64,000 nucleotides of DNA from Agromyces atrinae (GCF_013407835.1 NZ_JACCBI010000001.1:2170001-2234000), one strand, 5' to 3'. Positions 35,407 to 44,706 are shown, counted from the first letter of the stretch. Numbers and translations: made by a program. The notes: generated by a model not told the origin, from the letters alone.

Positions 35407-36726
35407 CTACTTGTTGGCGTCGATGCTGGCCTGGAGGTCCTTCATGTAATCCTCCGGGCTCATCTGTCCGGTGACGAGGAGCGAAACGTTCGTCGACGCG
35501 AGCGAGTTGCTCTTCGGGTCGAAGAGCGCCTCGAACCAGAGGACTGTCTCGTCGATGTTGGCGATCGTGTCCTGAACGAGAGCGGTCGTCTCGGGCACGT
35601 CGGTGACCTCACCGTTGACCTTGAAGCCCGAGATGACACCCGCGTCCTGCAGTGCCTGCTGGCCGTAGTTCTCGGAGATGCAGGTGAGCCAGTCGGAGAC
35701 GAGCGGGCCGAACTGCTCGGCCGAGGTGGCCGTCGCGGTTCCGGCGTTGGCCGCCCACTGGTCGATCGAGCCCTTGCCGCCCGACACCGCGGGGAACGGC
35801 ATGAAGCCGACGTTCTCGGTGCCGATCGTGTTCTGGCCCTCGTCGTTGATGTTCGAGAGCAGCCAGCTGCCGTCGTACTTCATGGCCGACGTTCCCGTGA
35901 GGAACGCGTTCGTCGAGGCATCCGGCTCCATGGTCGTGAAGCCCTCACCGAAGTATCCGGCCGAGGCCATGTCGGCGAGCGCCTGCGCACCGGCGAGGTA
36001 CTCGGGGTCGGTGAGCTTCGCGTCGCCGTCGCGAATGGCCTGCATGGCCTCGGGTCCGACGTTGCGCTGGATGTACATGCCCATGATGCGCGTGAGGGGC
36101 CAGCCGGCGGCGCCGGGCTGAGCCATCGGGGTGATGCCCGCGGCCTGCAGCTTGGCACTGGCATCCATCAGCTCGTCCCAGGTCTGGGGCTCCTCGATGC
36201 CGTTGTCGGCAAAGATCTGCTTGTTGTACCAGATGCCCTCGACGTTGTACTGGTAGGGCAGCGAGACCATGCCGCCGTAGACGTTCTCGACGGTCGACTT
36301 CGCGGCCGGGAGGATGTTGTCGAGAGCGGCGGGCTCGAGCACCTCGTTGTAGTCGACGATGAGGCCGCTCGCGCCGAGGTCGCCGTCGGGGCGGACCTGG
36401 GCGGTGCCGGCGACGAAGTGCACGGGGAGCGCACCCTGGCTGGCGAGAAGGGTCATCTTCTGCACGACGTCGGCCTGCGCGACCGACTGGTGCTCGAGGG
36501 GAAGGGCTTCGTTCTCAGCGGCACACTGGTTCTCGGCCAGTGCGTCGAGCTGAGCCTTGAGCGTCGGGTTCTCGTTCGGAAGCAGAACGGTGAACGCCTT
36601 GGGGTCCTTACCCTCGCCACCACCCGATCCTCCGTCGGAGCCTCCGGCGCATGCAGCGAGCGAGCCGATACTCAGGATGGCGATCCCGGTGGCCAGCAAC
36701 GTGCGGCGGCTTCGGCGTGAATTCAT
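35407..36726 (-). CDS. Sugar ABC transporter substrate-binding lipoprotein
   Basis: The 439-residue family-1 binding protein has a twin-Arg-like, basic signal peptide (NSRRSRRTLLATG) and lipobox LAACAG. The type-1 CUT1 fold follows, with MVSLPYQYNVEGIWYNKQIF, GTSAMKYDGSWLLS and a Trp-containing binding cleft. It heads the operon binding protein-permease-permease-racemase-like gene and is divergent from the GH78-GH127 operon. That suggests a rhamnose- or arabinose-containing oligosaccharide as ligand (inferred). Confidence 0.93.
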   Translation of the reverse strand: MNSRRSRRTLLATGIAILSIGSLAACAGGSDGGSGGGEGKDPKAFTVLLPNENPTLKAQLDALAENQCAAENEALPLEHQSVAQADVVQKMTLLASQGALPVHFVAGTAQVRPDGDLGASGLIVDYNEVLEPAALDNILPAAKSTVENVYGGMVSLPYQYNVEGIWYNKQIFADNGIEEPQTWDELMDASAKLQAAGITPMAQPGAAGWPLTRIMGMYIQRNVGPEAMQAIRDGDAKLTDPEYLAGAQALADMASAGYFGEGFTTMEPDASTNAFLTGTSAMKYDGSWLLSNINDEGQNTIGTENVGFMPFPAVSGGKGSIDQWAANAGTATATSAEQFGPLVSDWLTCISENYGQQALQDAGVISGFKVNGEVTDVPETTALVQDTIANIDETVLWFEALFDPKSNSLASTNVSLLVTGQMSPEDYMKDLQASIDANK

Positions 36727-36761
36727 GGCGTCCTCCTTGACGACTACCGTTTGGTGGTGAA

Positions 36762-36781
36762 CCTACTGGAGTGACAGTAGG
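36762..36781 (-). promoter_or_regulatory. Operator-like palindrome over the -10 of the binding-protein promoter
   Basis: CCTACTG-N6-CAGTAGG is a perfect 7-bp inverted repeat. It covers the -10 hexamer and start region of the minus-strand promoter, where a repressor would block transcription. Confidence 0.5.
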
Positions 36782-36802
36782 CATCCTGGGCTCGTGTGTC
36801 AA
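36774..36802 (-). promoter_or_regulatory. Sigma-70-type promoter of the binding-protein operon
   Basis: Read on the minus strand, TTGACA (36797-36802) is followed after exactly 17 bases by TACTGT (36774-36779). This is one of the best consensus promoters in the window and lies about 48 bases before the ATG. Confidence 0.65.
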
Positions 36803-36811
36803 CAGTCAGTA

Positions 36812-36827
36812 GTGAAATTATATTCAC
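36812..36827. promoter_or_regulatory. TGAA-N6-TTCA site 1 in divergent region
   Basis: GTGAA-N6-TTCAC is a perfect inverted repeat with an AT-only centre (ATTATA), ten bases upstream of the TTGACA element. Its spacing matches site 2 at 36929. Confidence 0.5.
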
Positions 36828-36928
36828 TCGTGACGTTCTGGCCCGGAATTCCGCGCATCTGCACCCCGAAAACGGGTCAAGAATGCGACGCTGATTGAGA
36901 GATCGAGCTCGGTGCGACACCCGATGAC

Positions 36929-36942
36929 TGAATCTTCATTCA
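36929..36942. promoter_or_regulatory. TGAA-N6-TTCA site 2 in divergent region
   Basis: TGAA-TCTTCA-TTCA repeats the half-sites and spacing of the site at 36812. It lies just upstream of the candidate GH78 promoter, so one dimeric regulator could control both divergent operons. Confidence 0.45.
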
Positions 36943-36945
36943 AGG

Positions 36946-36975
36946 TTGCGAGATTACTCACCGACCGCTTAGCAT
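36946..36975 (+). promoter_or_regulatory. Candidate promoter of the GH78-GH127 operon
   Basis: TTGCGA (36946-36951) and TAGCAT (36970-36975) are spaced by 18 bases, about 45 bases before ATG 37021. GAGGAGAG serves as ribosome-binding site. Confidence 0.45.
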
Positions 36976-37020
36976 GAGGACTCGTTCCGACGACGAAGAC
37001 GCAGCGAGGAGAGAACGCGC

Positions 37021-39807
37021 ATGAATGCACCGGCCGCACCGGACCGCGTGGGCTTCGAGCACCTCGGCTCGCCCGCCGTCGGCATCGGCACGGCCGCCCC
37101 GCGTCTGTCGTGGATCGTTCCCGCAGCCCCGGCCGGGTGGGTGCAGCACGCGTATCGGATCGAACTGACGGATGCCGCGGGCGAGCGTCACGAGTACACG
37201 ATCGATTCGACCGAATCGGTGCTCGTGCCCTGGCCGGCCACTCCGCTCGCGTCTCGCGACCGTGCCGTGCTGCGCGTCGCGGTCAGCGGCGGCGGCGGCG
37301 TGTGGAGCGAGTGGAGCGAGCCCGCGGTCGTCGAGGCCGGCCTCCTGAACACCGAGGACTGGGTCGCGACGGGCATCGCCGCGGCGACCGACGACGAGCG
37401 CGCACCGCGCCTCGGCACGACGTTCCACGTCGACGGCGAGGTGCTCGCCGCTCGCCTCTACATCACGGCGCACGGTCTCTACCGGGCCCGCGTCAACGGC
37501 GCACCCGTCGATCAGGACGAACTCGCCCCCGGCTGGACCGCCTACGAGGAACGTCTCGCCTACCAGACCATCGACGTCACCGATCTCGTGCACCCGGGCC
37601 GAAACACGATCGACGCGACGCTCGGCAACGGCTGGTGGCGCGGTCGCGTCGGCTACGAGGGCCGCCGCGCCGTCTACGGGAACGACCGCTCGCTTCTCGC
37701 CCAGCTCGAGGTGCAGACCTCGACGGGCACCCACATCATCGCGACGGGCGACGACTGGCGGAGCGCGCCGAGCGCCATCCTCGCCGACGACCTCTTCGAC
37801 GGGCAGACGACGGATCTCACGATCGACGTCGCCGAGCCGAGCGCCCCGGTCGCCGCGAGCTCGTTCGACCTCGACACGCTCGTCGCGCAGCAGGGGCCGG
37901 GCATCCGCGCCACCGAGATGCTCGCCCCCGTCTCGATCTCGTATCCGCGCCCCGGCGTCACGCGTCTCGACTTCGGCCAGAACCTCGTGGGTCGCCTCCG
38001 TCTGACGGTCGCCGAGGCCCACGGCGAAGAGATCGAGCTGCGGCACGCCGAGGTCATCGAGCACGGCGAACTCGGCGTGCGGCCGCTCCGCACGGCGCGC
38101 GCGACCGATCGTTTCGTCCTTCCCGACGACGGCGGCCGGCACGTGCTCGAGCCCGAGTTCACCTTCCACGGGTTCCGCTACGCCGAGATCACGGGCCTCA
38201 CCGATCTCACCGCCGCCGACATCCGTGCCGTCGTCATCCACACCGCGCTCCGCCGCACCGGGTGGTTCTCATCGTCAGACCCGCTGCTCGACCGGCTGCA
38301 CGAGAACGTGGTGTGGGGCATGCGCGGCAACTTCGTCGGTGTTCCCACCGATTGCCCGCAGCGCGACGAACGTCTCGGCTGGACGGGCGACCTGCAGGTC
38401 TTCTCGCCGACCGCGGCCTTCCTCTTCGACAGCACGGGGTTCCTCTCGGGATGGCTCGACGACCTCGCCGCCGAGCAGGCCGATGACGGCACCGTCCCGT
38501 GGGTCGTGCCCGACATACTGAAGAACCCGTCGCCGCCGACCGCCGCGTGGGGCGATGCCGCCGTGCTCGTGCCGTGGGCGCTCTACCGGGCGAGCGGCGA
38601 CACCGAGGTGCTGCGCCGCGCGTTCGCGAGCATGCGCGGCTGGGTCGATCGCGTCGCCGCCGACACGACGCCGGCCGGACTCTGGACGGGCGGCTTCCAG
38701 TTCGGCGACTGGCTCGACCCCGACGCCCCGCCGAACGATCCGTTCGCCGCGAAGACCGACGCCGATCTCGTCGCCACCGCGTGCTTCTTCCGCTCCGCCG
38801 ACGTGCTCGCGCAGTCGGCCGCGCTCATCGGCGAGACCGATGCCGCCACCCGATATGCCGAACTCGCCGAGCGAACCCGACTCGCATTCCTCTCGGAGTA
38901 TGTGACGGCCTCGGGCCGCATGGTCTCCGACACCGTCGCCGCGTATTCGCTCGCCCTCGTCTGGGACATCGCGACGGATGACGGTCTGCGCGCCGCACTC
39001 GGCGACCGCCTCGCCGACCTCGTGCGGGCCCGCGACTTCCGCGTCTCGACCGGATTCGTCGGCACACCGCTCGTCACCGACGCCCTCACCCTCGCCGGTC
39101 ACATCGACGTCGCCTACCGCCTGCTGCTGCAGACCGAGAACCCGTCGTGGCTCTACTCGGTCACCATGGGGGCGACAACGATCTGGGAGCGCTGGGACTC
39201 GATGCTGCCCGACGGCACCATCAACCCGGGTCAGATGACGTCGTTCAACCACTACGCCTTCGGCGCGATCGCCGACTGGCTGCACCGCGTCGTCGCCGGT
39301 CTCGCGATCGAGGACGCCGGTTACGAGCGCGTTCTCGTCGAGCCCCGCCCCACGTCGCACCTCGATCACGCCGAGGCACGCCTCGACGGGCCGCGCGGCC
39401 TCATCGCCACGGGCTGGGCCCGCGAGCAGGATGGGCGTGTGCGCGTGCACGCGGAGATTCCCGTCGGCTCGGCCGCGACCGTCATCCTGCCCGACGGCCG
39501 TCGCTTCGACGTCGGCCACGGTCGGCACGACTGGGTGAGCGCGGACCCCTCCGCCCCCGCGGAGCCCGCGACGATCGCCGACGTGCTCGACGACCCCGAG
39601 CTCTGGGCCGCGGTCGTCGACGTCGTCGTGACCGCGGGAGCCGTCGCCGACGCGGCCGCTCTCGCCGCTCGACTCGGCCGCCACCTCAGCGCTCCCATCG
39701 CCGATCTCGCGATCGAATCCGCTCCTCCCTTCAAGATTCACATCGCCGACGACCTGCGCCCCGGTCTCGATGCGATCCCCCGACTCCCGGCCCAGCGCGG
39801 CCGGTGA
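37021..39807 (+). CDS. GH78 alpha-L-rhamnosidase
   Basis: This 928-residue protein has the GH78 domain order: N-terminal beta domains, a concanavalin-like rhamnosidase N domain (HGLYRARVNG, TAYEERLAYQTIDVTDLV), and an (alpha/alpha)6 barrel with the catalytic acidic cluster DCPQRDERLGWTGD (residues 444-457). The conserved WERWDS (Glu723) and a C-terminal beta domain follow. It cleaves terminal alpha-L-rhamnose from glycosides or pectin side chains. There is no signal peptide, so it acts inside on imported oligosaccharides. About 50 C-terminal residues are extra. First gene of the operon GH78-GH127-RuBisCO-like-DUF1537. Confidence 0.95.
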   Translation: MNAPAAPDRVGFEHLGSPAVGIGTAAPRLSWIVPAAPAGWVQHAYRIELTDAAGERHEYTIDSTESVLVPWPATPLASRDRAVLRVAVSGGGGVWSEWSEPAVVEAGLLNTEDWVATGIAAATDDERAPRLGTTFHVDGEVLAARLYITAHGLYRARVNGAPVDQDELAPGWTAYEERLAYQTIDVTDLVHPGRNTIDATLGNGWWRGRVGYEGRRAVYGNDRSLLAQLEVQTSTGTHIIATGDDWRSAPSAILADDLFDGQTTDLTIDVAEPSAPVAASSFDLDTLVAQQGPGIRATEMLAPVSISYPRPGVTRLDFGQNLVGRLRLTVAEAHGEEIELRHAEVIEHGELGVRPLRTARATDRFVLPDDGGRHVLEPEFTFHGFRYAEITGLTDLTAADIRAVVIHTALRRTGWFSSSDPLLDRLHENVVWGMRGNFVGVPTDCPQRDERLGWTGDLQVFSPTAAFLFDSTGFLSGWLDDLAAEQADDGTVPWVVPDILKNPSPPTAAWGDAAVLVPWALYRASGDTEVLRRAFASMRGWVDRVAADTTPAGLWTGGFQFGDWLDPDAPPNDPFAAKTDADLVATACFFRSADVLAQSAALIGETDAATRYAELAERTRLAFLSEYVTASGRMVSDTVAAYSLALVWDIATDDGLRAALGDRLADLVRARDFRVSTGFVGTPLVTDALTLAGHIDVAYRLLLQTENPSWLYSVTMGATTIWERWDSMLPDGTINPGQMTSFNHYAFGAIADWLHRVVAGLAIEDAGYERVLVEPRPTSHLDHAEARLDGPRGLIATGWAREQDGRVRVHAEIPVGSAATVILPDGRRFDVGHGRHDWVSADPSAPAEPATIADVLDDPELWAAVVDVVVTAGAVADAAALAARLGRHLSAPIADLAIESAPPFKIHIADDLRPGLDAIPRLPAQRGR

Positions 39808-39836
39808 ACCGCCACTCCCGGAAGGAGTCCCGATCG

Positions 39837-41819
39837 ATGACCACCACGACGACTGCGAGGCCGCACGCGAGTCTCGCGCCGCTCGGCGCCACCGAGGTGC
39901 GCTGGGCGGGAGGCTTCTGGGGCGACACCCTCGAGCGCACCCGCGCGACGACCGTTCCGAGCATCTGGGCGTCGCTCGCCGACCCCGCCGTGAGCCCGGG
40001 ATGGCGGAACTTCCGCATCGCCGCAGGCGAGGAGGAGGGCACGCACGCAGGCCCGCCGTTCCTCGACGGCGACCTGTACAAGTGGCTCGAGGCCGCGATC
40101 AGTCTGCTCGCGACGCAGCCCGATGCGGCCCTCGAGGCCCGCATCGACGAGATCATCGCGCTCCTCGCCTCCATCCAGCGCGAGGACGGCTACCTCCACA
40201 CCGCCGTGCTCATCGACGCGCGCAACGGCGTCCCCGCGAACCCGCTGCAGGACCGCTTCAACTTCGAGACGTACAACCTCGGCCACCTCATCACGGCCGG
40301 TGTGCGCCACTTCCGCGTGACCGGCCGCACCGACCTGCTCGACGTCGCCGAGCGCGCCGCAGGCTTCCTGCAGGGCCTCGCCGACGACCACCCCGTGCAG
40401 CTCGCGGCGAGCGCCATCTGCCCCTCGCACTACATGGGCGTCGTCGACCTCTACCGCGCGACCGGCAACGAATCGTACCTGCGTCTCTCGGAGGCGTTCC
40501 TGCGGGTGCGCGACGAGTTCGACGGCGGAGACGACAACCAGGACCGCATCCCCGTGCGCGAGCAGCGCGTCGCCGCGGGCCACGCCGTGCGCGCCAACTA
40601 CCTCTACGCGGGCCTCGCCGACCTCGTCGCCGAGACGGGCGACGCCGAACTCGGTGCCGTGCTCGGCGGCCTGTGGGACGACGTCGTCGACACGAAGCTC
40701 TACCTCACGGGCGGCTGCGGCGCCCTCTACGACGGAGCCTCCCCCGACGGATACCCCTGGCAGGGCGAGCTCAGCCGCGTGCACCAGGCCTACGGCCGTG
40801 CGTACCAGCTGCCCAACACGACCGCCCACAACGAGACGTGCGCGAACATCGGCATGATCCTCTGGAGCGAGCGCATGCTCGCGCTCACGGGCGACGCGAA
40901 GTACGCCGACGTCATCGAGCGCATCGCGTTCAACAGCTTCCTGTCGGGCATCGACCTCGACGGCGACGCGTACTTCTACACGAACCCGCTCCGTCAGGTG
41001 CGCGACCTCCCCTACCCCCTGCGTATGCCGGGCGAGACAGCCCTCGATCCCGTGCCCGCTCCGCCGCCCTCCGACGAGCGCCTCCGCACCGAGTACCTCT
41101 CGGTCTTCTGCTGCCCGCCGAACGTCGCGCGCACGCTCGCGCAGTTCCACGAGCGCGCGATGGCCGTCACCGAGGGAACGCTCTGGGTGCACCAGTACGG
41201 CAGCGCCGAGGCATCCGTCGATCTCGGCGCAGGCCGAACGCTCCGGGTGCGCGAGACGACCGACTACCCGTGGGACGAGACGATCGCGTTCGAGGTCCTC
41301 GAAGCGACGGGCGTCGCGGCGATCCGTCTGCGCATCCCGGGCTGGAGCTCGGGCGCGACCATCACGGTCAACGGCGAGCCCGTCGAGGTCTCGGAGCCCG
41401 GCACGTACACGTCGGTCGAGCGGGAGTGGAGCGCGGGCGACCGCCTCAACCTCACCCTGCCGATGCCGGTACGGATGCTCCGTGCGAACCGTCTCGCCGA
41501 AGAGGTGACGAACCAGGTCGCCCTGCAGCGCGGACCCCTCGTCTACGCCCTCGAGAGCCACGACGCCCCGGGTGCGGCCCTCGAGAACATCGCGCTCCGC
41601 CGCGGCACCGCCTTCTCGCCCGTCGACATCGAACAGGGCGGCCGCCGCCTCGTCGCGATCGACGCCGAGGCGGTCGTGCTGCCGGATGCCGGTGACGACC
41701 TCTACTCCGACATCGACGACGCTGCCGTGCAGACGACCCCCATCCGACTCATCCCCTACTTCGCGTGGGGCAACCGTGGAGCCTCGGAGATGTCCGTGTG
41801 GCTTCCCGTGGTCTGGTGA
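39837..41819 (+). CDS. GH127 beta-L-arabinofuranosidase-like glycosidase
   Basis: The 660-residue protein has the GH127 (formerly DUF1680) signatures. It keeps the zinc/nucleophile set: Glu333 and Cys335 in HNETCANIG, and Cys425-Cys426 in SVFCCPPN. These correspond to the metal ligands and nucleophilic cysteine of characterised enzymes. It also has FNFETYNLGH and SHYMGVVDLYR. GH127 members remove beta-L-arabinofuranose from hydroxyproline-linked or pectic chains; some relatives act on other furanosides such as apiose-containing ones. No signal peptide. GAAGGAG precedes ATG 39837. Confidence 0.93.
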   Translation: MTTTTTARPHASLAPLGATEVRWAGGFWGDTLERTRATTVPSIWASLADPAVSPGWRNFRIAAGEEEGTHAGPPFLDGDLYKWLEAAISLLATQPDAALEARIDEIIALLASIQREDGYLHTAVLIDARNGVPANPLQDRFNFETYNLGHLITAGVRHFRVTGRTDLLDVAERAAGFLQGLADDHPVQLAASAICPSHYMGVVDLYRATGNESYLRLSEAFLRVRDEFDGGDDNQDRIPVREQRVAAGHAVRANYLYAGLADLVAETGDAELGAVLGGLWDDVVDTKLYLTGGCGALYDGASPDGYPWQGELSRVHQAYGRAYQLPNTTAHNETCANIGMILWSERMLALTGDAKYADVIERIAFNSFLSGIDLDGDAYFYTNPLRQVRDLPYPLRMPGETALDPVPAPPPSDERLRTEYLSVFCCPPNVARTLAQFHERAMAVTEGTLWVHQYGSAEASVDLGAGRTLRVRETTDYPWDETIAFEVLEATGVAAIRLRIPGWSSGATITVNGEPVEVSEPGTYTSVEREWSAGDRLNLTLPMPVRMLRANRLAEEVTNQVALQRGPLVYALESHDAPGAALENIALRRGTAFSPVDIEQGGRRLVAIDAEAVVLPDAGDDLYSDIDDAAVQTTPIRLIPYFAWGNRGASEMSVWLPVVW

Positions 41820-41824
41820 CGAAC

Positions 41825-43084
41825 ATGACGACTCCCTCCTACGTCACAGCGACGTACATCGTCGAGAGCCAACTCGACATCCACGCCGCCGCCGAGGTGC
41901 TCGCGGGCGAGCAGTCGACGGGCACGTTCGTGCGCGTCGCGCGCGAGTCCGACGAGCTGCGCGAGCGGTCGGCGGCGCGCATCGTGAGCATCGAGGAACT
42001 CGCGCCGTCGGGCCTCTCGCCGCTGCCCGGTGCGCTCGGCGACCCCGCGCTGTTGAAGCGCGCGCGCATCATGCTGCGCTTCCCGCTCGCGAACTTCGGG
42101 CCGTCGCTGCCGAACCTGCTCGCGGCCGTCGCCGGCAACCTCTTCGAACTCAAGGAGTTCGCGGCGGTCAAGCTCGTCGACCTCGACCTTCCGTACGAGT
42201 TCGCCGAGCGCTACCCCGGCCCCGCGTTCGGCGTCGAGGGCACGCGTCGCCTCATGTCGCGGCCCACGGGCGCCATGGTCGGCACGATCGTCAAGCCGAG
42301 CATCGGACTCTCGCCCGCAGAGCTCGCGGAGCTCGTCGGCGAGCTCGTCGAGGCCGGCATCGACTTCATCAAGGATGACGAGCTGCAGGCCAACGGCCCC
42401 GGAGCGCCCCTCGCCGAACGCGTGCGCGCGGTCATGCCCGTCATCGAGCGCTACGCCGACAAGACCGGCCGGAAGCCGATGTACGCTTTCAACATCACCG
42501 ACGACATCGGCCGCCTCGAGGCCAACCACGACCTCGTCGTCGGTGCGGGAGGCACGTGCGTCATGGCGTGCATCAACATGGTCGGCCTCGCGGGTGTCGA
42601 GTTCCTCCGCCGCCACTCGACCGTGCCGATCCACGGCCACCGCGCGATGTTCGGAGCGATCAGTCGCTCGTCGCAGGTCGGCTTCACGTTCCGCGCGTGG
42701 CAGAAGCTCGCCCGCCTGTCGGGCGTCGACCACCTCCACACCAACGGCATCTCGAACAAGTTCTACGAGAGCGACGCCGAGGTGCTCGACTCGATCGCCG
42801 CCGTGCGTGAACCGCTGCTCGGGCTCGGCACGACCGTGCCCGTGCTGTCGTCGGGCCAGTGGGCGGGGCTCGCGCACGCGACGTACAACGAGATCCACAC
42901 GACCGACGTGCTCGTGCTCGCCGGCGGCGGCATCCACGGTCACCCCGACGGGTCGGCCGCGGGAGTTCGCAGCATGCGCGACGCGTGGGAATCGGCTGCG
43001 GCCGGCGACTCGCTCGCGACGGCCGAAGACCGCTCACCGGCGCTCCGCCGCGCGATCGAGACCTTCGGACCGGCGCGTGTCTGA
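41825..43084 (+). CDS. RuBisCO-like protein (form IV; possible sugar-acid decarboxylase or transcarboxylase)
   Basis: The 419-residue protein is RuBisCO large-subunit-like. It keeps Lys157 (TIVKPSIGLS), the metal-binding KDDE (183-186, the carbamylated-lysine region), GHRAM (His272) and SSGQWAG. The N-terminal domain is short. True RuBisCO loop-6 features are not evident, so carbon fixation is unlikely. Related RuBisCO-like proteins decarboxylate or split 3-oxo-isoapionate 4-phosphate after phosphorylation by a DUF1537 kinase, and such a kinase gene overlaps here by eight bases. It starts at ATG 41825, five bases after the GH127 stop, with no clear ribosome site, so it probably relies on coupling. 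Confidence 0.9.
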   Translation: MTTPSYVTATYIVESQLDIHAAAEVLAGEQSTGTFVRVARESDELRERSAARIVSIEELAPSGLSPLPGALGDPALLKRARIMLRFPLANFGPSLPNLLAAVAGNLFELKEFAAVKLVDLDLPYEFAERYPGPAFGVEGTRRLMSRPTGAMVGTIVKPSIGLSPAELAELVGELVEAGIDFIKDDELQANGPGAPLAERVRAVMPVIERYADKTGRKPMYAFNITDDIGRLEANHDLVVGAGGTCVMACINMVGLAGVEFLRRHSTVPIHGHRAMFGAISRSSQVGFTFRAWQKLARLSGVDHLHTNGISNKFYESDAEVLDSIAAVREPLLGLGTTVPVLSSGQWAGLAHATYNEIHTTDVLVLAGGGIHGHPDGSAAGVRSMRDAWESAAAGDSLATAEDRSPALRRAIETFGPARV

Positions 43085-44399
43085 CGTTTACGTCCCCGAC
43101 CTCAGGGTCGGGTTCTACGGCGACGACTTCACGGGAAGCGTCGACGTGCTGCTGCAATTCGCCCGCGCGGGCTGGAGCAGTCGCCTGTTCGTGACGCTTC
43201 CGCCTGCCGAGGTGCTCGCCGACGCGGCATCCGGTGTCGACGCCGTGGGGGTCGCGGGAATCGCGCGCTCGCTCGCGCCCGACGACCTCGACGCCGAGGT
43301 ACGGCCCGTGCTCGAGGCGCTGCGCGATCTCGGGCCCGCCGTCGTGCAGTACAAGGCGTGCTCGACGGCCGACTCGTCGCCGACCGTCGGCAGCCTGGGG
43401 CGCGTCATCGACATCGCCGGAGACGTGTTCGCGCGCGCCACCGTGCCCGTCGCGTTCGCGCAACCCGACTTCGGACGCTTCACGGCCTTCGGCCACCACT
43501 TCGCCGCCGAGGGCGGCACCGTGCACCGCCTCGACCGCCAGCCGACGATGGCGAACCACCCGTCGACGCCCATGACCGAGTCGGACCTCGCGCGGCACCT
43601 GTCGGCGCAGACCGCGCAGCCCGTCGGTGCGGTGCACCTCACCGAGTACACGGATGCCGCGGGCGTGGCCCACGCGATGACCGAGCGTTCGGCCGCGGCC
43701 GTCGTGCTCGACGCCCTCGACGACGCTCATCTCGAGCTCGTCGCTCGCGCGTCGCTCGAACTGTCGGGATCGGGCCCCGTCTTCGCGATCGGCTCCGGCG
43801 GCTTCAGCACCGGCTTCGCCCGCGCGCTCGGAGGTCGGGCCGGAGAGGTCGCCCTCGAGGTGCGCCCCGGCGGCGGCCCCGTGCTCGTCGTCTCGGGCAG
43901 TCGTTCACCCCAGACCGCGCGGCAGATCGATCACGTGCGCGGGTTGGGCTGGGAGGTGCTGTCGCTGCCGCTCGGTTCGAGTGTGGGCGCTCCTGGTGCC
44001 GCGGTCCCGGGTTCCGAGTCGCCGGCCGCCGTCATCCTGCCCGCCGTGCGCGAGGCTCTCGCCGCGGGACGCAGCGTCGTCGTCTCGACGGCCGATGCGG
44101 TCGCCGTCGATCGGGCCACCCTCGTCGAGGAGATCGCCGCGTCGCTCACCGAGATCGTGTCGGCAGTCGCCCACGACGGGCTCAGCTCTCGCGTCATCGT
44201 GTGCGGCGGAGACACGTCGAGCCGCCTCGTTCGTGCGATCGGCGCGGAATCGCTGCGCCTCGTCGCCAATCCATTCGGCAACGTCGTGATGTGCGCCCTC
44301 TCGTCGGACGACCCCGCGATCGACGGCCTCGAGATCGTGTTGAAGGGCGGACAGGTCGGCCCCGTCGACCTCTTCGAGACCGTCCACGCTCTCGGCTGA
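43077..44399 (+). CDS. DUF1537 (four-carbon acid sugar kinase family) protein
   Basis: The 440-residue kinase has the N-terminal substrate domain signature VGFYGDDFTGSVDVL, KACSTADSSPTVGSLG and FGRFTAFGHHF. The C-terminal nucleotide-binding domain has SGSRSPQTARQI, CGGDTSSRL and VLKGGQVG. The family phosphorylates 3- or 4-carbon acid sugars (erythronate, threonate, tetronates) and 3-oxo-isoapionate. It starts at GTG 43077 inside the RuBisCO-like gene. Pairing with that gene favours a 3-oxo-isoapionate-like substrate (inferred). Last gene of the operon; long repeats follow. Confidence 0.92.
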   Translation: MSDVYVPDLRVGFYGDDFTGSVDVLLQFARAGWSSRLFVTLPPAEVLADAASGVDAVGVAGIARSLAPDDLDAEVRPVLEALRDLGPAVVQYKACSTADSSPTVGSLGRVIDIAGDVFARATVPVAFAQPDFGRFTAFGHHFAAEGGTVHRLDRQPTMANHPSTPMTESDLARHLSAQTAQPVGAVHLTEYTDAAGVAHAMTERSAAAVVLDALDDAHLELVARASLELSGSGPVFAIGSGGFSTGFARALGGRAGEVALEVRPGGGPVLVVSGSRSPQTARQIDHVRGLGWEVLSLPLGSSVGAPGAAVPGSESPAAVILPAVREALAAGRSVVVSTADAVAVDRATLVEEIAASLTEIVSAVAHDGLSSRVIVCGGDTSSRLVRAIGAESLRLVANPFGNVVMCALSSDDPAIDGLEIVLKGGQVGPVDLFETVHALG

Positions 44400-44445
44400 C
44401 GCCCGGGCCGTCATCCCCCCTGCCTGCCTGCCTGCACGCTCCGCT

Positions 44446-44641
44446 CACGGATGCTGCGAAATCGTCATCCCCTCGCGTGTCGCGACGCCACGCGCGGCGT
44501 GTCGGGCCGATCTGCAGCATCCGTGCACACCCCACGCCCCACCCAACCCTGCCGCCGTCAGCGGATAAGGAGATCTCGGCCAGGCCCCGGCGTGTTGGGG
44601 GCCGCCGAGCGGCGTGCCGCCCGAGATCTCCTTATCCGTCG
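44446..44641. repeat. Two-hairpin repeat block, copy 1
   Basis: Hairpin I has arms CACGGATGCTGC (44446-44457) and GCAGCATCCGTG (44514-44525). Hairpin II has arms GCGGATAAGGAGATCTCGG (from 44561) and its complement ending near 44638. The whole block recurs 261 bases downstream. The gap 44400-44983 otherwise holds no gene. Confidence 0.9.
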
Positions 44642-44706
44642 CGGAACGCCCTCATTCATCTTCACCCCGCGTGCACGCCCACCCTCATCTTCCATCACGC
44701 CGCGTA

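Noticed and set aside
41825..43084. Photosynthetic-type RuBisCO for carbon fixation
   Set aside because: There is no small subunit or phosphoribulokinase gene, the N-terminal domain is short and loop-6 features are not evident. The operon is for sugar breakdown.
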